Source: Candidatus Gastranaerophilales bacterium
Lineage (GTDB): Bacteria > Cyanobacteriota > Vampirovibrionia > Gastranaerophilales > Gastranaerophilaceae
DNA length: 64,000 nucleotides
NCBI GenBank assembly: GCA_947624645.1
Contig: CANQLG010000009.1
Coordinates: forward strand, 1-64,000
Direction of reading: 5' to 3'
Shown: positions 55,970 through 64,000 of the stretch, in pieces
How the letters are laid out: each line of letters begins with the position of its first letter
How positions within the stretch are numbered: position 1 is the stretch's first letter
Made by a program: the position numbers and the translations under genes
The notes under the pieces: generated by a model
Seen by the model: only the letters and a program-made list of their open reading frames with translations
What the model was told of the DNA's origin: nothing
Databases searched by the model: none

Positions 55970-57673
55970 CTAAAATAAGTTATAACTATTAATAATTTCA
56001 TTATTTACATCTTCAACTGAGAATTTTTTATTTAAAATAAAATCTTTATCATACAATCGCGTAAATACAGGATTTTTTAATTCAAATTCATAAAACATTC
56101 CACCATCTGTATAAAATTGCTTAATAGCATTATCAGATATATTAAAACCTGTTTTTTTTGCAATATCCTCTTTAAAGATTGTATCATAATGTTCAGGCAG
56201 ATCACTGTCTATATAGTATGTATCTTCCTGATCTTCAATATTTTCTACCCATTTTGCCACAAAATTATCTTTAACAAGATATTTAGGAATTTGGGGACGT
56301 TTATTTTGTATATAATAAAATCTTAACAACTTTTCACCTATATAAAATGATTTTTTGTATTCTTTAGATCTATAACTTAAAAATTTAAAGTTATCTAAAT
56401 ATGCATTAATTTCATCAATATTGAAAAACATTAAATATAAAGAAATAATAAATATTAAAGAAATACTTGGAAGTACATATTTTTTAAATTTTGTTCTATA
56501 ACAGAACATATATATTTTATTTGTAATATAACTAACAATCATTAAGAACGGAAAAAGAATTAACATTCTGTAAAGAAACTTTAACTTATTATGAAATAGC
56601 CAAAAGTCTATATTGCCACCACTCTCACATGTCTTACCTAAAAAAATTAATGAATACATGGAAATTAAAATTGAAAGATATAAAATTAACGGAATAATTA
56701 TTTTTTTTACTTCTTTACATTTAATTGCAACAATCAGCCCGATTAAAATAAATAATATTAATACTAAATGTAAAATCAAATTATCTTTAATATATAAATT
56801 CCAAAAATCAATAGTAAATTCTTTTAAAAAAGAAGTTACATTATATATATCATAATTGCCTAAACCTCTATCATCTGCTACGCCTTTAAAACTGTCAGAA
56901 TTAATAAATAAAATCATTGCAGTAAAAAAGAAACCACTTGGAATAAAAAAGTTTAAATCCAAGTTAAAAATATTTTTTAAGAAAAATTTATTATTATTTA
57001 ACTTTTCAAGTATAAAAAATACTATATTATATATAATTATAAAGCCAATTAAACAAGAAATACAAATAAAATTACATTCAACACTTGCTCCTGCACCATA
57101 AGCACATATACAAGCAAAGATTAACTGTTTATAGTTAATACTGCTTTTATAAATCATATGTTTGAAGATAAAACATAAATAAAATCCTATAAATAACATT
57201 GATAAAAAGTATCTGTAATACATATAATTAATTTTTAAAAGTAAAGGCTCTACAACAATACAAGCATATAAAAAATAACAAATACAAAAAATTATTGTAC
57301 TGATTTTTAACATTTTTGATTTTTTATAAAAATTTGTAAATTTTGCAATTATCAAAATTGTAAAAAAGCCAAAAATACCATTAATAAAACCTAAAGGAAA
57401 TTTCAAAATATCTTCGGGATGTATATTAAGAGCAACCGGAATGGTAAAAGAGAATAATCTTAAAATAAAAAGCCCCAAATACCCCCCTCCGTGAGATGAA
57501 TCAAAATCCAATGCACTAAACATATTTTCATTTAATCTATAAGCAGCAAAAAAATAATCATCATCCCATAATGTATTATATTTCTGCATAAAAGCAATTA
57601 TAAAAACAAAACTTACAAATAATAAAAAGATTAAACAACCGTATAATTTATTATTTTTCAAAATTTTAAACAT
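55970..57673 (-). CDS. Multi-pass membrane protein, family member 3 (possible GT-C-like transferase)
   Basis: This 567-residue third member has LWDDDYFF (35-42), HGGGY (61-65), NIHPEDIL (83-90), NYMYYRYFLSML, DDRGLGNYD, MYSLIFLGKT, EKLLRFYYIQNKRP and the C-terminal FYTDGGMF. It has about ten membrane helices, a hydrophilic C-terminal domain, and a roughly 15-residue tail missing in members 1 and 2. GGAG precedes the ATG. It converges on fusA across a shared terminator, and the R3H ATPase promoter lies behind it. The WDDD triplet after the first helix is the most GT-C-like acidic motif of the three. Confidence 0.82.
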   Translation of the reverse strand: MFKILKNNKLYGCLIFLLFVSFVFIIAFMQKYNTLWDDDYFFAAYRLNENMFSALDFDSSHGGGYLGLFILRLFSFTIPVALNIHPEDILKFPLGFINGIFGFFTILIIAKFTNFYKKSKMLKISTIIFCICYFLYACIVVEPLLLKINYMYYRYFLSMLFIGFYLCFIFKHMIYKSSINYKQLIFACICAYGAGASVECNFICISCLIGFIIIYNIVFFILEKLNNNKFFLKNIFNLDLNFFIPSGFFFTAMILFINSDSFKGVADDRGLGNYDIYNVTSFLKEFTIDFWNLYIKDNLILHLVLILFILIGLIVAIKCKEVKKIIIPLILYLSILISMYSLIFLGKTCESGGNIDFWLFHNKLKFLYRMLILFPFLMIVSYITNKIYMFCYRTKFKKYVLPSISLIFIISLYLMFFNIDEINAYLDNFKFLSYRSKEYKKSFYIGEKLLRFYYIQNKRPQIPKYLVKDNFVAKWVENIEDQEDTYYIDSDLPEHYDTIFKEDIAKKTGFNISDNAIKQFYTDGGMFYEFELKNPVFTRLYDKDFILNKKFSVEDVNNEIINSYNLF

Positions 57674-57770
57674 CCATTCTCCTTTTAAATAAACATAATT
57701 TTAATATTTTAATAAAACTATTTATATTGCTACAAATATAGTAATATAATGTGGAAAAGTTTGTAAAAAG

Positions 57771-57779
57771 TGGTATAAT
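57771..57779 (+). promoter_or_regulatory. Extended -10 promoter TGGTATAAT of the R3H ATPase gene
   Basis: A perfect extended -10 element is present without a clear -35. Transcription would start near 57786, producing a leader of about 94 nt with a strong hairpin. Confidence 0.6.
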
Positions 57780-57795
57780 ATAATTGTAGACAGCC

Positions 57796-57834
57796 CCAAT
57801 TATAGGGCAGGAGAAAAAAGGGTCCTATAATTGG
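57796..57834 (+). promoter_or_regulatory. Leader hairpin of the R3H ATPase gene
   Basis: A perfect 11-bp inverted repeat (CCAATTATAGG at 57796-57806, CCTATAATTGG at 57824-57834) encloses a 17-nt purine-rich loop with AGGAG. No T-run follows, so it is not an ordinary terminator. It lies between the promoter and the ribosome site AAGGGA (57871-57876), and could be a protein-binding or RNA-stability element. Confidence 0.6.
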
Positions 57835-57879
57835 TACAAGCAAAAATCACCTGAGCGCGTACATCAGCGAAAGGGATAT

Positions 57880-59478
57880 ATGGACAAGATACAATTTCAT
57901 AATGACCTAAAAAGGTTAATTGAAATTTTACCGCCCAAAATTGTAGAAGCACTAAAGCCGTACAATTTAGATGATGCCATTGAATTGGTGCTTGATTTAG
58001 GCAGGGTTGGAGAAATACGTTATTCGGATAAAAGGACAGATTTTATCGGCAGTGATATTATAACCGAAGAGGAAATTGAATATATCACATCAAGAATACA
58101 GCCGTTTACAAGTGATAACCGTTCGGGTATAGCAGGCACTCTGCACAGAATTAGTGCAATAAGAAACAGACAAGGCAAAGTTGTCGGATTAACATGCCGT
58201 ATAGGGCGTGTTGTTACAGGAACTATTGCTTGCATAAAAGATTTCGTATTACAAAATAAAAGTATACTGTTTTTGGGACGTCCCGGGGTCGGCAAAACTA
58301 CTAAATTGAGAGAAATATCAAGGTTAGTGGCTGATGAACTCGGCAAAAGAGTAGTTGTAGTTGATACATCAAACGAAATCGCAGGCGACGGAGATACTCC
58401 TCACCCTGCAATAGGCCGTGCCAGAAGAATGCAGGTTACACAGCCCATTTATCAAAAAGATATCATGATTGAAGCGGTTGAAAACCATACTCCCGAAGTT
58501 ATTGTTGTTGATGAAATCGGTACCGAAGAAGAAGCTCAAGCCGCAAGAACAATAGCTGAGCGTGGTGTTATGCTTATTGCTACCGCTCACGGTAATACAT
58601 TAGATAACTTAATTAAAAACCCGACATTATCTGACTTAGTCGGAGGTGTAAGCTCGGTTACTTTAGGGGACGATGAAGCAAAACGCAGAGGCTCGCAAAA
58701 AACCGTGCTTGAACGGGAAAAACAGCCTACTTTTGATATTGTTATTGAAATTATAGACAGAAATACTCTTGCTGTTTATAAAAATACGGCAGAAGCCGTT
58801 GACTATATTCTTAGAGGCTGGCCAATACGTCCTGAAATAAGAAAAGTTGACCAAGTATACGATAATAAACCTAAAGAAGAGAAAAACATTGCCGAAGAAA
58901 AGATTAAAGAAGAAGAAGAAAATCTTGCAAGCCAAAAATTAAAGTTCAGTTTTTCAAGGCAGGAATACGTTAAACAGGTTAAAGATTTTAAAAAGATTTA
59001 TATTTATGCGGTTTCAAGAACCGTTTTGGATAAAGTTCTTGAACGGTTAAATTTGCAGGCTGAAATAACAAGAAATATTGAAGATGCGGATATCGTTATA
59101 GTTCATAAAGCTTTTGCCAAAGGCGGTACAAAAATTTTAAGCATTGCAAACGACTATAAACTGCCTATATACTATGTTCGTTCAAATTCCATGTCACAGG
59201 TACAAAAAGTTGTGAAAGAAGCTTTGCATATTACGGACAGTGAAACACTTCAAGGATATTATGATGATGCCGAAAGAGCTTTAGATGAAGCAAAAGCCGC
59301 AATACAAAAAATTCTTGAAGGTGCCGATAATATTGAGCTTCAACCTCAAAATCAGCAAATAAGGAAATTGCAGCATGAACTTGTCGAACAGCATAATTTA
59401 TCAAGTGAAAGCGTTGGTGAGGGCAGTGAACGCAGATTAAGAATTGTCGGCGGCAGTGATTTTAAAAACGCAGGATAG
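57880..59478 (+). CDS. R3H-domain AAA ATPase (SpoIIIAA/Ycf45-like)
   Basis: The N-terminal half is a ring ATPase with Walker A LFLGRPGVGKTTKLREIS (about 129-146), VVVVDTSNEIAGDGD, Walker B EVIVVDEIGTEEEA and IATAHGNTLDNLIKNPTL. A Glu/Lys-rich linker (about 325-350) leads to a domain with YAVSRTVLDKVLERL, and the C-terminal part resembles an R3H nucleic-acid-binding module (KLQHELVEQHNLSSESVG). Ycf45 proteins of this layout are typical of Cyanobacteria and plastids; function is poorly known, presumably nucleic-acid binding. The stop overlaps the convergent DUF1796-like gene by 17 nt. Confidence 0.9.
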   Translation: MDKIQFHNDLKRLIEILPPKIVEALKPYNLDDAIELVLDLGRVGEIRYSDKRTDFIGSDIITEEEIEYITSRIQPFTSDNRSGIAGTLHRISAIRNRQGKVVGLTCRIGRVVTGTIACIKDFVLQNKSILFLGRPGVGKTTKLREISRLVADELGKRVVVVDTSNEIAGDGDTPHPAIGRARRMQVTQPIYQKDIMIEAVENHTPEVIVVDEIGTEEEAQAARTIAERGVMLIATAHGNTLDNLIKNPTLSDLVGGVSSVTLGDDEAKRRGSQKTVLEREKQPTFDIVIEIIDRNTLAVYKNTAEAVDYILRGWPIRPEIRKVDQVYDNKPKEEKNIAEEKIKEEEENLASQKLKFSFSRQEYVKQVKDFKKIYIYAVSRTVLDKVLERLNLQAEITRNIEDADIVIVHKAFAKGGTKILSIANDYKLPIYYVRSNSMSQVQKVVKEALHITDSETLQGYYDDAERALDEAKAAIQKILEGADNIELQPQNQQIRKLQHELVEQHNLSSESVGEGSERRLRIVGGSDFKNAG

Positions 59479-60094
59479 AATCCTTGCATATTTCAGCTAT
59501 TTGTTTTTCAAATGCTTTACCTTGCTTGGAATTATAATATTCCTTTTTCCACCAATTCAACTTATAGTCTTTAATCGGGTAAGGAATCTTTTTTAAAATA
59601 ACATCTTCAAGCTCAAATTCTTTTTCCATTATATTTTCGGTATCAATTACAATAAATTTAAACGGGTTTGAATTTCTTATACGTTTTAGTTCATTGTATT
59701 GTTTGATAACATCTTCGCTATCGCCCAAAATTTGAAAAAATATTACGGGTTCAGGATTTATAATTACTTTCTTAAAATTTTCTATTCTTTTGGAATATTT
59801 TTCTATAATTTTGAATTTATCGTCTTTTCCGCAGTCTTTATCATGAGAAAAATAAATACAGTTTGGAGCCTTAATCCAATATTGTCCGTTAAATTCAAGA
59901 TTATTAAAAAATTCATTAAAATCCGTTTGCAGAATTTTGGTTATTTCAGGAATGCCAAAAACAGCCAAGTCGAAAGGATAAGAGAGTTCGCCGAAAATCT
60001 TTTTAGGTTTTAATTTCCATCTTGTAAGAATTGTTCGGGGCATACAATTTTGCCCTAATGGAATGATATTTACTTTTTTCTTTGAACTGTTCAT
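59462..60094 (-). CDS. DUF1796-like protein (putative papain-like cysteine peptidase)
   Basis: The N-terminus reads NIIPLGQNCMPRTILTRW, then ELSYPFDLAVFGI, matching the SLGxxC...PFDW pattern of DUF1796 proteins with the candidate catalytic Cys at residue 17. A TTG at 60151 could extend the frame by 19 codons, but those overlap the putative promoter region and the ATG at 60094 fits the family start. Neither has a clear Shine-Dalgarno. The 210-residue protein has no signal. Relatives are often encoded in capsule or glycan loci. It converges on the R3H ATPase gene and is divergent from yitT. Confidence 0.72.
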   Translation of the reverse strand: MNSSKKKVNIIPLGQNCMPRTILTRWKLKPKKIFGELSYPFDLAVFGIPEITKILQTDFNEFFNNLEFNGQYWIKAPNCIYFSHDKDCGKDDKFKIIEKYSKRIENFKKVIINPEPVIFFQILGDSEDVIKQYNELKRIRNSNPFKFIVIDTENIMEKEFELEDVILKKIPYPIKDYKLNWWKKEYYNSKQGKAFEKQIAEICKDSILRF

Positions 60095-60160
60095 AAATAA
60101 ATAATAATAAAATCTGAAAAAATTATCAATTTTATTGTATAATTTTGGCAAGAGGTAGAA

Positions 60161-61012
60161 ATGAGAGCATATTTAAAAGATTATTTCTTTTTAACAATAG
60201 GGGCATTAATATACGCATTTGCGATTGAAGCTTTTTTGGTGCCATCGGGACTTATCGACGGCGGTGTTACGGGTATTTCCATGATTTTAAACAGAATAAC
60301 CAATTTGCAATTGGGTATATTTATCTTTGGAATTAATCTGCCGTTTGTTATTTTGGCTATACAAAAGCTTGGATTAAGATTTGTTTTAGCTACTTTTTAT
60401 TCAATATTAATATTTGCATGCGGTGTAACATTGTTTTCACAAATGTTCCATGGTCACTGTATAATTGAGAATTTAGAATTATTTTTAGCGGCGGTATTCG
60501 GCGGATTAATTTTAGGAGTTGGTGTAGGTCTTATTATAAGAAACGGGGCTTCCGTTGACGGAACGGAGATTTTGTCCATCTATGTTACAAAAAAAATCAG
60601 CTTTTCCGTCGGTGAAATAATAATGTTTATTAACGTATTTATTTTTACTGTTGCAGGATTTATTTTTGGCTGGCAGCAAGCTTTATATTCAATAATTACA
60701 TACTTTATCGCTTATAAAACAATGGATGTGGTTATTGAAGGGTTAAATGAGTCTAAATCTGTTTTTGTTATTACCGATTATTCACAAGAAATCGGCAAAG
60801 ACATTATGGATAAAATGGACGTAAGTGTTACATATATTGACGCTCAAGGCGGATATTCAGGTTTAAATAAAAGAATAGTTTACTGTGTACTTTCAAGACT
60901 TCAAATACCGAAGCTTAAAGAAATTACCAAAAATATTGACCCAAAAGCTTTTATAGCTATTGAAAATGTTTATGAGGTTGAGGGCGTAAGGGTTAAAAAG
61001 AAAAAAATATAA
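60161..61012 (+). CDS. YitT-family membrane protein
   Basis: The 283-residue protein has five to six membrane helices with family features FLVPSGLIDGGVTGISMIL, GLIIRNGASVDGTEILSIY and VGEIIMFINVFIF. A C-terminal cytoplasmic DUF2179 domain contains YIDAQGGYSGLNKRIVYCVL. YitT proteins are widespread with no established substrate. GAGG precedes the ATG. A 72-nt gap separates it from aspS, possibly in one transcript. Confidence 0.92.
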   Translation: MRAYLKDYFFLTIGALIYAFAIEAFLVPSGLIDGGVTGISMILNRITNLQLGIFIFGINLPFVILAIQKLGLRFVLATFYSILIFACGVTLFSQMFHGHCIIENLELFLAAVFGGLILGVGVGLIIRNGASVDGTEILSIYVTKKISFSVGEIIMFINVFIFTVAGFIFGWQQALYSIITYFIAYKTMDVVIEGLNESKSVFVITDYSQEIGKDIMDKMDVSVTYIDAQGGYSGLNKRIVYCVLSRLQIPKLKEITKNIDPKAFIAIENVYEVEGVRVKKKKI

Positions 61013-61084
61013 TTTATTTTGAAAATCATGTATTTTTGAGTTAAATTTAAATAATAATTGAGAGATGATAGGAAATAATATAAT

Positions 61085-62863
61085 ATGCTGACAACAACAT
61101 CAATGAAAACGCATGGATGCGGTGAAATTACAAGAAATGAAACTGATAAAGAAGTTACAATAGCAGGCTGGGTTAATGCAGTCAGAGATTTAGGCGGAAT
61201 TATTTTTGTTGAAGTAAGAGATAAAACGGGTGTTTTTCAGCTTGTTTCAGATCCAAAGAAAAACCCTGAAGTTTATGATATATTCCAAAAATTAAAAGAC
61301 GAATATGTTATAAAAGCAACAGGTACGGTATCCGTAAGACCGCCTGAAACATATAATGAAAATCTCCCGACAGGTGAAATAGAAGTATATCCTAAATCAA
61401 TAGAAATACTTTCAACAGCACAAGTTTTACCGTTCCCGTTGAATGATGAAAATGTTAATGAAGATTTAAGATTAAAATACCGTTATCTTGATATAAGACA
61501 AGAAAAGGTTTTAAATTGTTTAAAATTAAGACATAAAATAGTTAAAACCATTCGCAATTATTTGGATGAAAATAATTTTATGGAGGTAGAAACTCCTATA
61601 TTAATAAAGACAACACCTGAGGGGGCAAGAGATTATTTAGTACCCAGCAGAGTTCAGCCGGGGAAATTTTATGCACTTCCCCAGTCGCCTCAAATTTTTA
61701 AACAATTATTAATGGTTGGCGGGATAGAAAGATACTATCAGATAGCAAAATGCTTCCGTGATGAAGATTTAAGAGCTGACAGACAGCCCGAATTTACTCA
61801 GGTAGATATTGAGATGTCTTTTGTTCAACAGGAAGATATTATGAAGATGGTTGAGGGGCTTTTACGTCAAGTTTTCAGACTCGTTGATTACGAAATACCC
61901 GAAAAAATCCCAGTTATGACTTATAAAGAAGCCATGGATAAATACGGTTCAGATAGACCCGATTTAAGATTCGGTTTAGAATTGTTTGATATCGGCGATA
62001 TTTTAATGGAATCAAATTTTGAAATAATAAAAGATACGCTAAAACAAGGCGGTATAGTTAGAGCAATAAAAATTCCCGGAATCGCAAATTATTCAAGAAA
62101 AGAAATAGATGATTTAACTAAACTTGCAATATCATACGGAGCTAAAGCATTAGCAAACATAATGTATTTAGAAGACGGAACCGCAAAATCTCCCGTACTT
62201 AAATTTTTAACGGAAGAACAAGCACAGCAAATTAAAGAAAGAGCTAACGCTCAAGCCGGTGATGTTGTATTCTTTGTCGCTGATAAACCTAAAGTAACCT
62301 ATGATGTTATGGGCAGATTCAGACTATATTTTGGAGAAAGACTCGGATTAATAGATAAAGACGCACATGCGCTTTTATGGGTAGTTGATTTCCCTATGTT
62401 TGAATACTCGGAAGAAGACCAAAGATATGTATCCGTTCATCATCCGTTTACAATGCCAAATTTAGAAGACATAGATAAAATGGAATCAGACCCGGCTAAT
62501 TGCAGATCTATTGCTTACGATATTGTATATAACGGAAACGAGCTTGGAGGGGGTTCCGTAAGAATCCATACTTCTGAAATACAACAGAGAGTATTTAAAG
62601 CATTAGGATTATCCGATGAAGAAACAAATGAAAAATTCGGATTTATGATAAACGCATTTAAATACGGTACACCGCCTCATGCCGGTCTGGCTCTCGGGTT
62701 AGACAGAGTTGTAGCTCTATTGGCAAAAACTAACTCTATCAGAGACGTTATTGCATTCCCTAAAAACTCGGCTGCTAAATGTCTTATGACGGATGCGCCG
62801 GCGAGAGCTACCGAAGAACAACTTAGAGAACTTCATTTAAGACTTACTACTAAAGTTAACTGA
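61085..62863 (+). CDS. aspS: Aspartyl-tRNA synthetase
   Basis: The 592-residue bacterial-type class IIb enzyme has an N-terminal OB fold (VTIAGWVNAVRDLGGIIFVEVRD), motif 2 KCFRDEDLRADRQPEFTQVDIE, and a GAD insertion domain at about 290-430. Motif 3 is in HAGLALGLDRVVALLA. The presence of asnS argues that asparaginyl-tRNA is made directly, but whether AspRS is discriminating cannot be judged by eye. dnaA follows after 19 nt. Confidence 0.97.
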   Translation: MLTTTSMKTHGCGEITRNETDKEVTIAGWVNAVRDLGGIIFVEVRDKTGVFQLVSDPKKNPEVYDIFQKLKDEYVIKATGTVSVRPPETYNENLPTGEIEVYPKSIEILSTAQVLPFPLNDENVNEDLRLKYRYLDIRQEKVLNCLKLRHKIVKTIRNYLDENNFMEVETPILIKTTPEGARDYLVPSRVQPGKFYALPQSPQIFKQLLMVGGIERYYQIAKCFRDEDLRADRQPEFTQVDIEMSFVQQEDIMKMVEGLLRQVFRLVDYEIPEKIPVMTYKEAMDKYGSDRPDLRFGLELFDIGDILMESNFEIIKDTLKQGGIVRAIKIPGIANYSRKEIDDLTKLAISYGAKALANIMYLEDGTAKSPVLKFLTEEQAQQIKERANAQAGDVVFFVADKPKVTYDVMGRFRLYFGERLGLIDKDAHALLWVVDFPMFEYSEEDQRYVSVHHPFTMPNLEDIDKMESDPANCRSIAYDIVYNGNELGGGSVRIHTSEIQQRVFKALGLSDEETNEKFGFMINAFKYGTPPHAGLALGLDRVVALLAKTNSIRDVIAFPKNSAAKCLMTDAPARATEEQLRELHLRLTTKVN

Positions 62864-62882
62864 TAATAAATAATTTAAGGCA

Positions 62883-64000
62883 ATGGAAGACGAATTAATC
62901 AGACAAATTTGGCAAGATACTCTTGCAATATTAAAGGACACCATGCTTCATACTACTTATGAAACGTGGGTATTGCCTTTAGTTCCTCATTCGTTTGACG
63001 ATAACTGCTTTTGTACTTTAACCGGACAAAGTCTTGCCGTACAAATTCTGCAAAAAAATCATAAAGATATTTCAAAAGCACTTTCTCAAGTTTGTAATAA
63101 AGAAGTAAATTTTAAAATATTATATGATGAAAATCTTCATAAACAGCTTGAAAAAGAAAAACAAAAAGCTAAAAAAGAAGAACAAAAAGAGTTCATAAAA
63201 AATCTTGAGAACAGAATAACAGCTTCAAAATATGACGGTTTAAAACAAATGCAATCGGATTGCAAATTAAACTTAAAGTACAAGTTTGACAATTTTGTGG
63301 TCGGAGCAAATAATAAATTTGCACATGCCGTTGCAGTTGCCGTTGCTAAAGACCCCGGTAAACAATATAATCCGTTATTTATATACGGAGGCTCGGGATT
63401 GGGTAAAACTCATCTGCTTCAAGCTATCGGGCATGATATTTTATTTCATAAACCTAAATTAAAAGTTAAATACATTAAAGCTGAAGAATTTATTAATGAT
63501 TTGGTTAATTCACTTGCTAAAGGAATGGATAAAGCCGGTGACAAAAATAAGAAAATGAATGAGTTTAGAAATAAATACAGAAATGTTGATGTACTGTTAA
63601 TAGATGATGTTCAGTTGATTGAAGGTAAAGCCAGAACTGAAGAAGAAATGTTTAACACTTTTGAAGCACTTCATAATTCAGGCAAACAAATAGTATTTAC
63701 ATCCGATCGTTCACCCGAAAAATTTGAAAATACCCCCGACCGATTAAAAACAAGATTTCAAATGGGATTATTAGCAGATATCCAAGTACCTGATATCGAA
63801 ACAAGAATGGCTATTTTAACTAAACTGGCTGAAGATAATAATATTCAAATGCCATCTTGCGTTATTGAGTTTTTAGCTTCCGTATACAATAAAAACGTTC
63901 GTGAATTGGAGGGTGCTTTCAACACTATCAGTGCATATACATCTATAAATGAAATCCCTATTACTATCGATAATGTAAAAAAAATCATAAGATACAGTGA
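62883..64000 (+). CDS. dnaA: Chromosomal replication initiator DnaA (C-terminus outside the window)
   Basis: I translated this frame myself; it is open for 372 codons to the window edge. The N-terminal domain I (LIRQIWQDTLAILKD, then TYETWVLPL) is followed by a basic Lys/Glu linker. The AAA+ domain has FDNFVVGANNKFAHAVAVAV, Walker A YGGSGLGKTHLLQAIGH, Walker B VLLIDDVQLIEGK, FTSDRSPEKF and the sensor 2-region VRELEGAFN. The DNA-binding domain IV is beyond the end. The start ATG at 62883 has only AAGG close upstream. DnaA opens oriC; no DnaA-box cluster was seen within the window. Confidence 0.93.
   Translation, partial: MEDELIRQIWQDTLAILKDTMLHTTYETWVLPLVPHSFDDNCFCTLTGQSLAVQILQKNHKDISKALSQVCNKEVNFKILYDENLHKQLEKEKQKAKKEEQKEFIKNLENRITASKYDGLKQMQSDCKLNLKYKFDNFVVGANNKFAHAVAVAVAKDPGKQYNPLFIYGGSGLGKTHLLQAIGHDILFHKPKLKVKYIKAEEFINDLVNSLAKGMDKAGDKNKKMNEFRNKYRNVDVLLIDDVQLIEGKARTEEEMFNTFEALHNSGKQIVFTSDRSPEKFENTPDRLKTRFQMGLLADIQVPDIETRMAILTKLAEDNNIQMPSCVIEFLASVYNKNVRELEGAFNTISAYTSINEIPITIDNVKKIIRYS

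Noticed and set aside
57786-57879. Known riboswitch class in the R3H ATPase leader
   Set aside because: The single long hairpin lacks the conserved cores of riboswitch classes I know, so it is reported only as an uncharacterised leader structure.
62864-62882. Replication origin near dnaA
   Set aside because: The upstream gap is only 19 nt and I found no TTATCCACA-type box cluster in the visible part; an origin could lie beyond the window.

Overview
The window is AT-rich, densely packed bacterial chromosome, mostly core metabolism and information-processing genes with a scatter of accessory surface and uncharacterised genes. Outer-membrane markers (an autotransporter beta-barrel protein, two Skp/OmpH-like periplasmic chaperones, an exported parvulin) point to a diderm cell. 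The R3H-domain ring ATPase of the cyanobacterial/plastid Ycf45 type, a plant/bacterial-type GshA next to GshB, a Ski2-like DSHCT helicase, FolE2 and an LL-diaminopimelate-type aminotransferase together suggest a non-photosynthetic relative of Cyanobacteria (Melainabacteria/Vampirovibrionia, e.g. gut Gastranaerophilales). That placement is inference; no rRNA is present to test it. No phage, insertion sequence, plasmid or CRISPR array was seen.

Layout. 1-9021 is one long minus-strand run: serS-tmk-(RWYD repeat protein)-folE2-dapL-like aminotransferase-GT2 glycosyltransferase-radical SAM-MATE-pyrH-frr-cdsA, with many 1-20 nt overlaps. 9111-11347 (+) holds a formyltransferase-fold protein, an endonuclease IV-like TIM barrel and a phosphopantetheinyl transferase. 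11331-15226 holds a parvulin and branched-chain amino acid genes (ilvN, ilvB minus; ilvC plus with a textbook terminator). 15525-22113 (-) is ppdK, then rny-ymdB-PHP-pilin-like. A tRNA-Leu(UAA) sits at 22315, followed by a 1434-residue Pmp-type autotransporter, an orphan Opp/Dpp ATPase and an LD-carboxypeptidase. 28913-38507 holds dnaX, smpB, an XRE regulator with a divergent small gene, and a ffh-nucleotidyltransferase-DAHP synthase-helicase operon.

38685-50863 holds gshB-gshA, a pyrimidine-nucleoside phosphorylase, two Skp-like genes each beside a member of a multi-pass membrane protein family, a second DAHP synthase, mtnA, ruvC and a predicted zinc peptidase. 50866-64000 holds asnS, an SGNH-like membrane-anchored protein, fusA with an odd GC-rich structured tail, a third member of the membrane family, the R3H ATPase with a hairpin leader, a DUF1796-like protein, yitT, aspS and the start of dnaA.

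The most noteworthy signals are the three-member membrane protein family (shared WxDD, HGGGY, RGL and NGGKF-type motifs; possibly GT-C-like transferases), the pairing of two of them with Skp paralogs, the GC-rich nested inverted-repeat block starting at the fusA stop codon, the hairpin leader of the R3H ATPase, the large Pmp-like autotransporter, and several conserved-looking genes of unknown function inside housekeeping operons.
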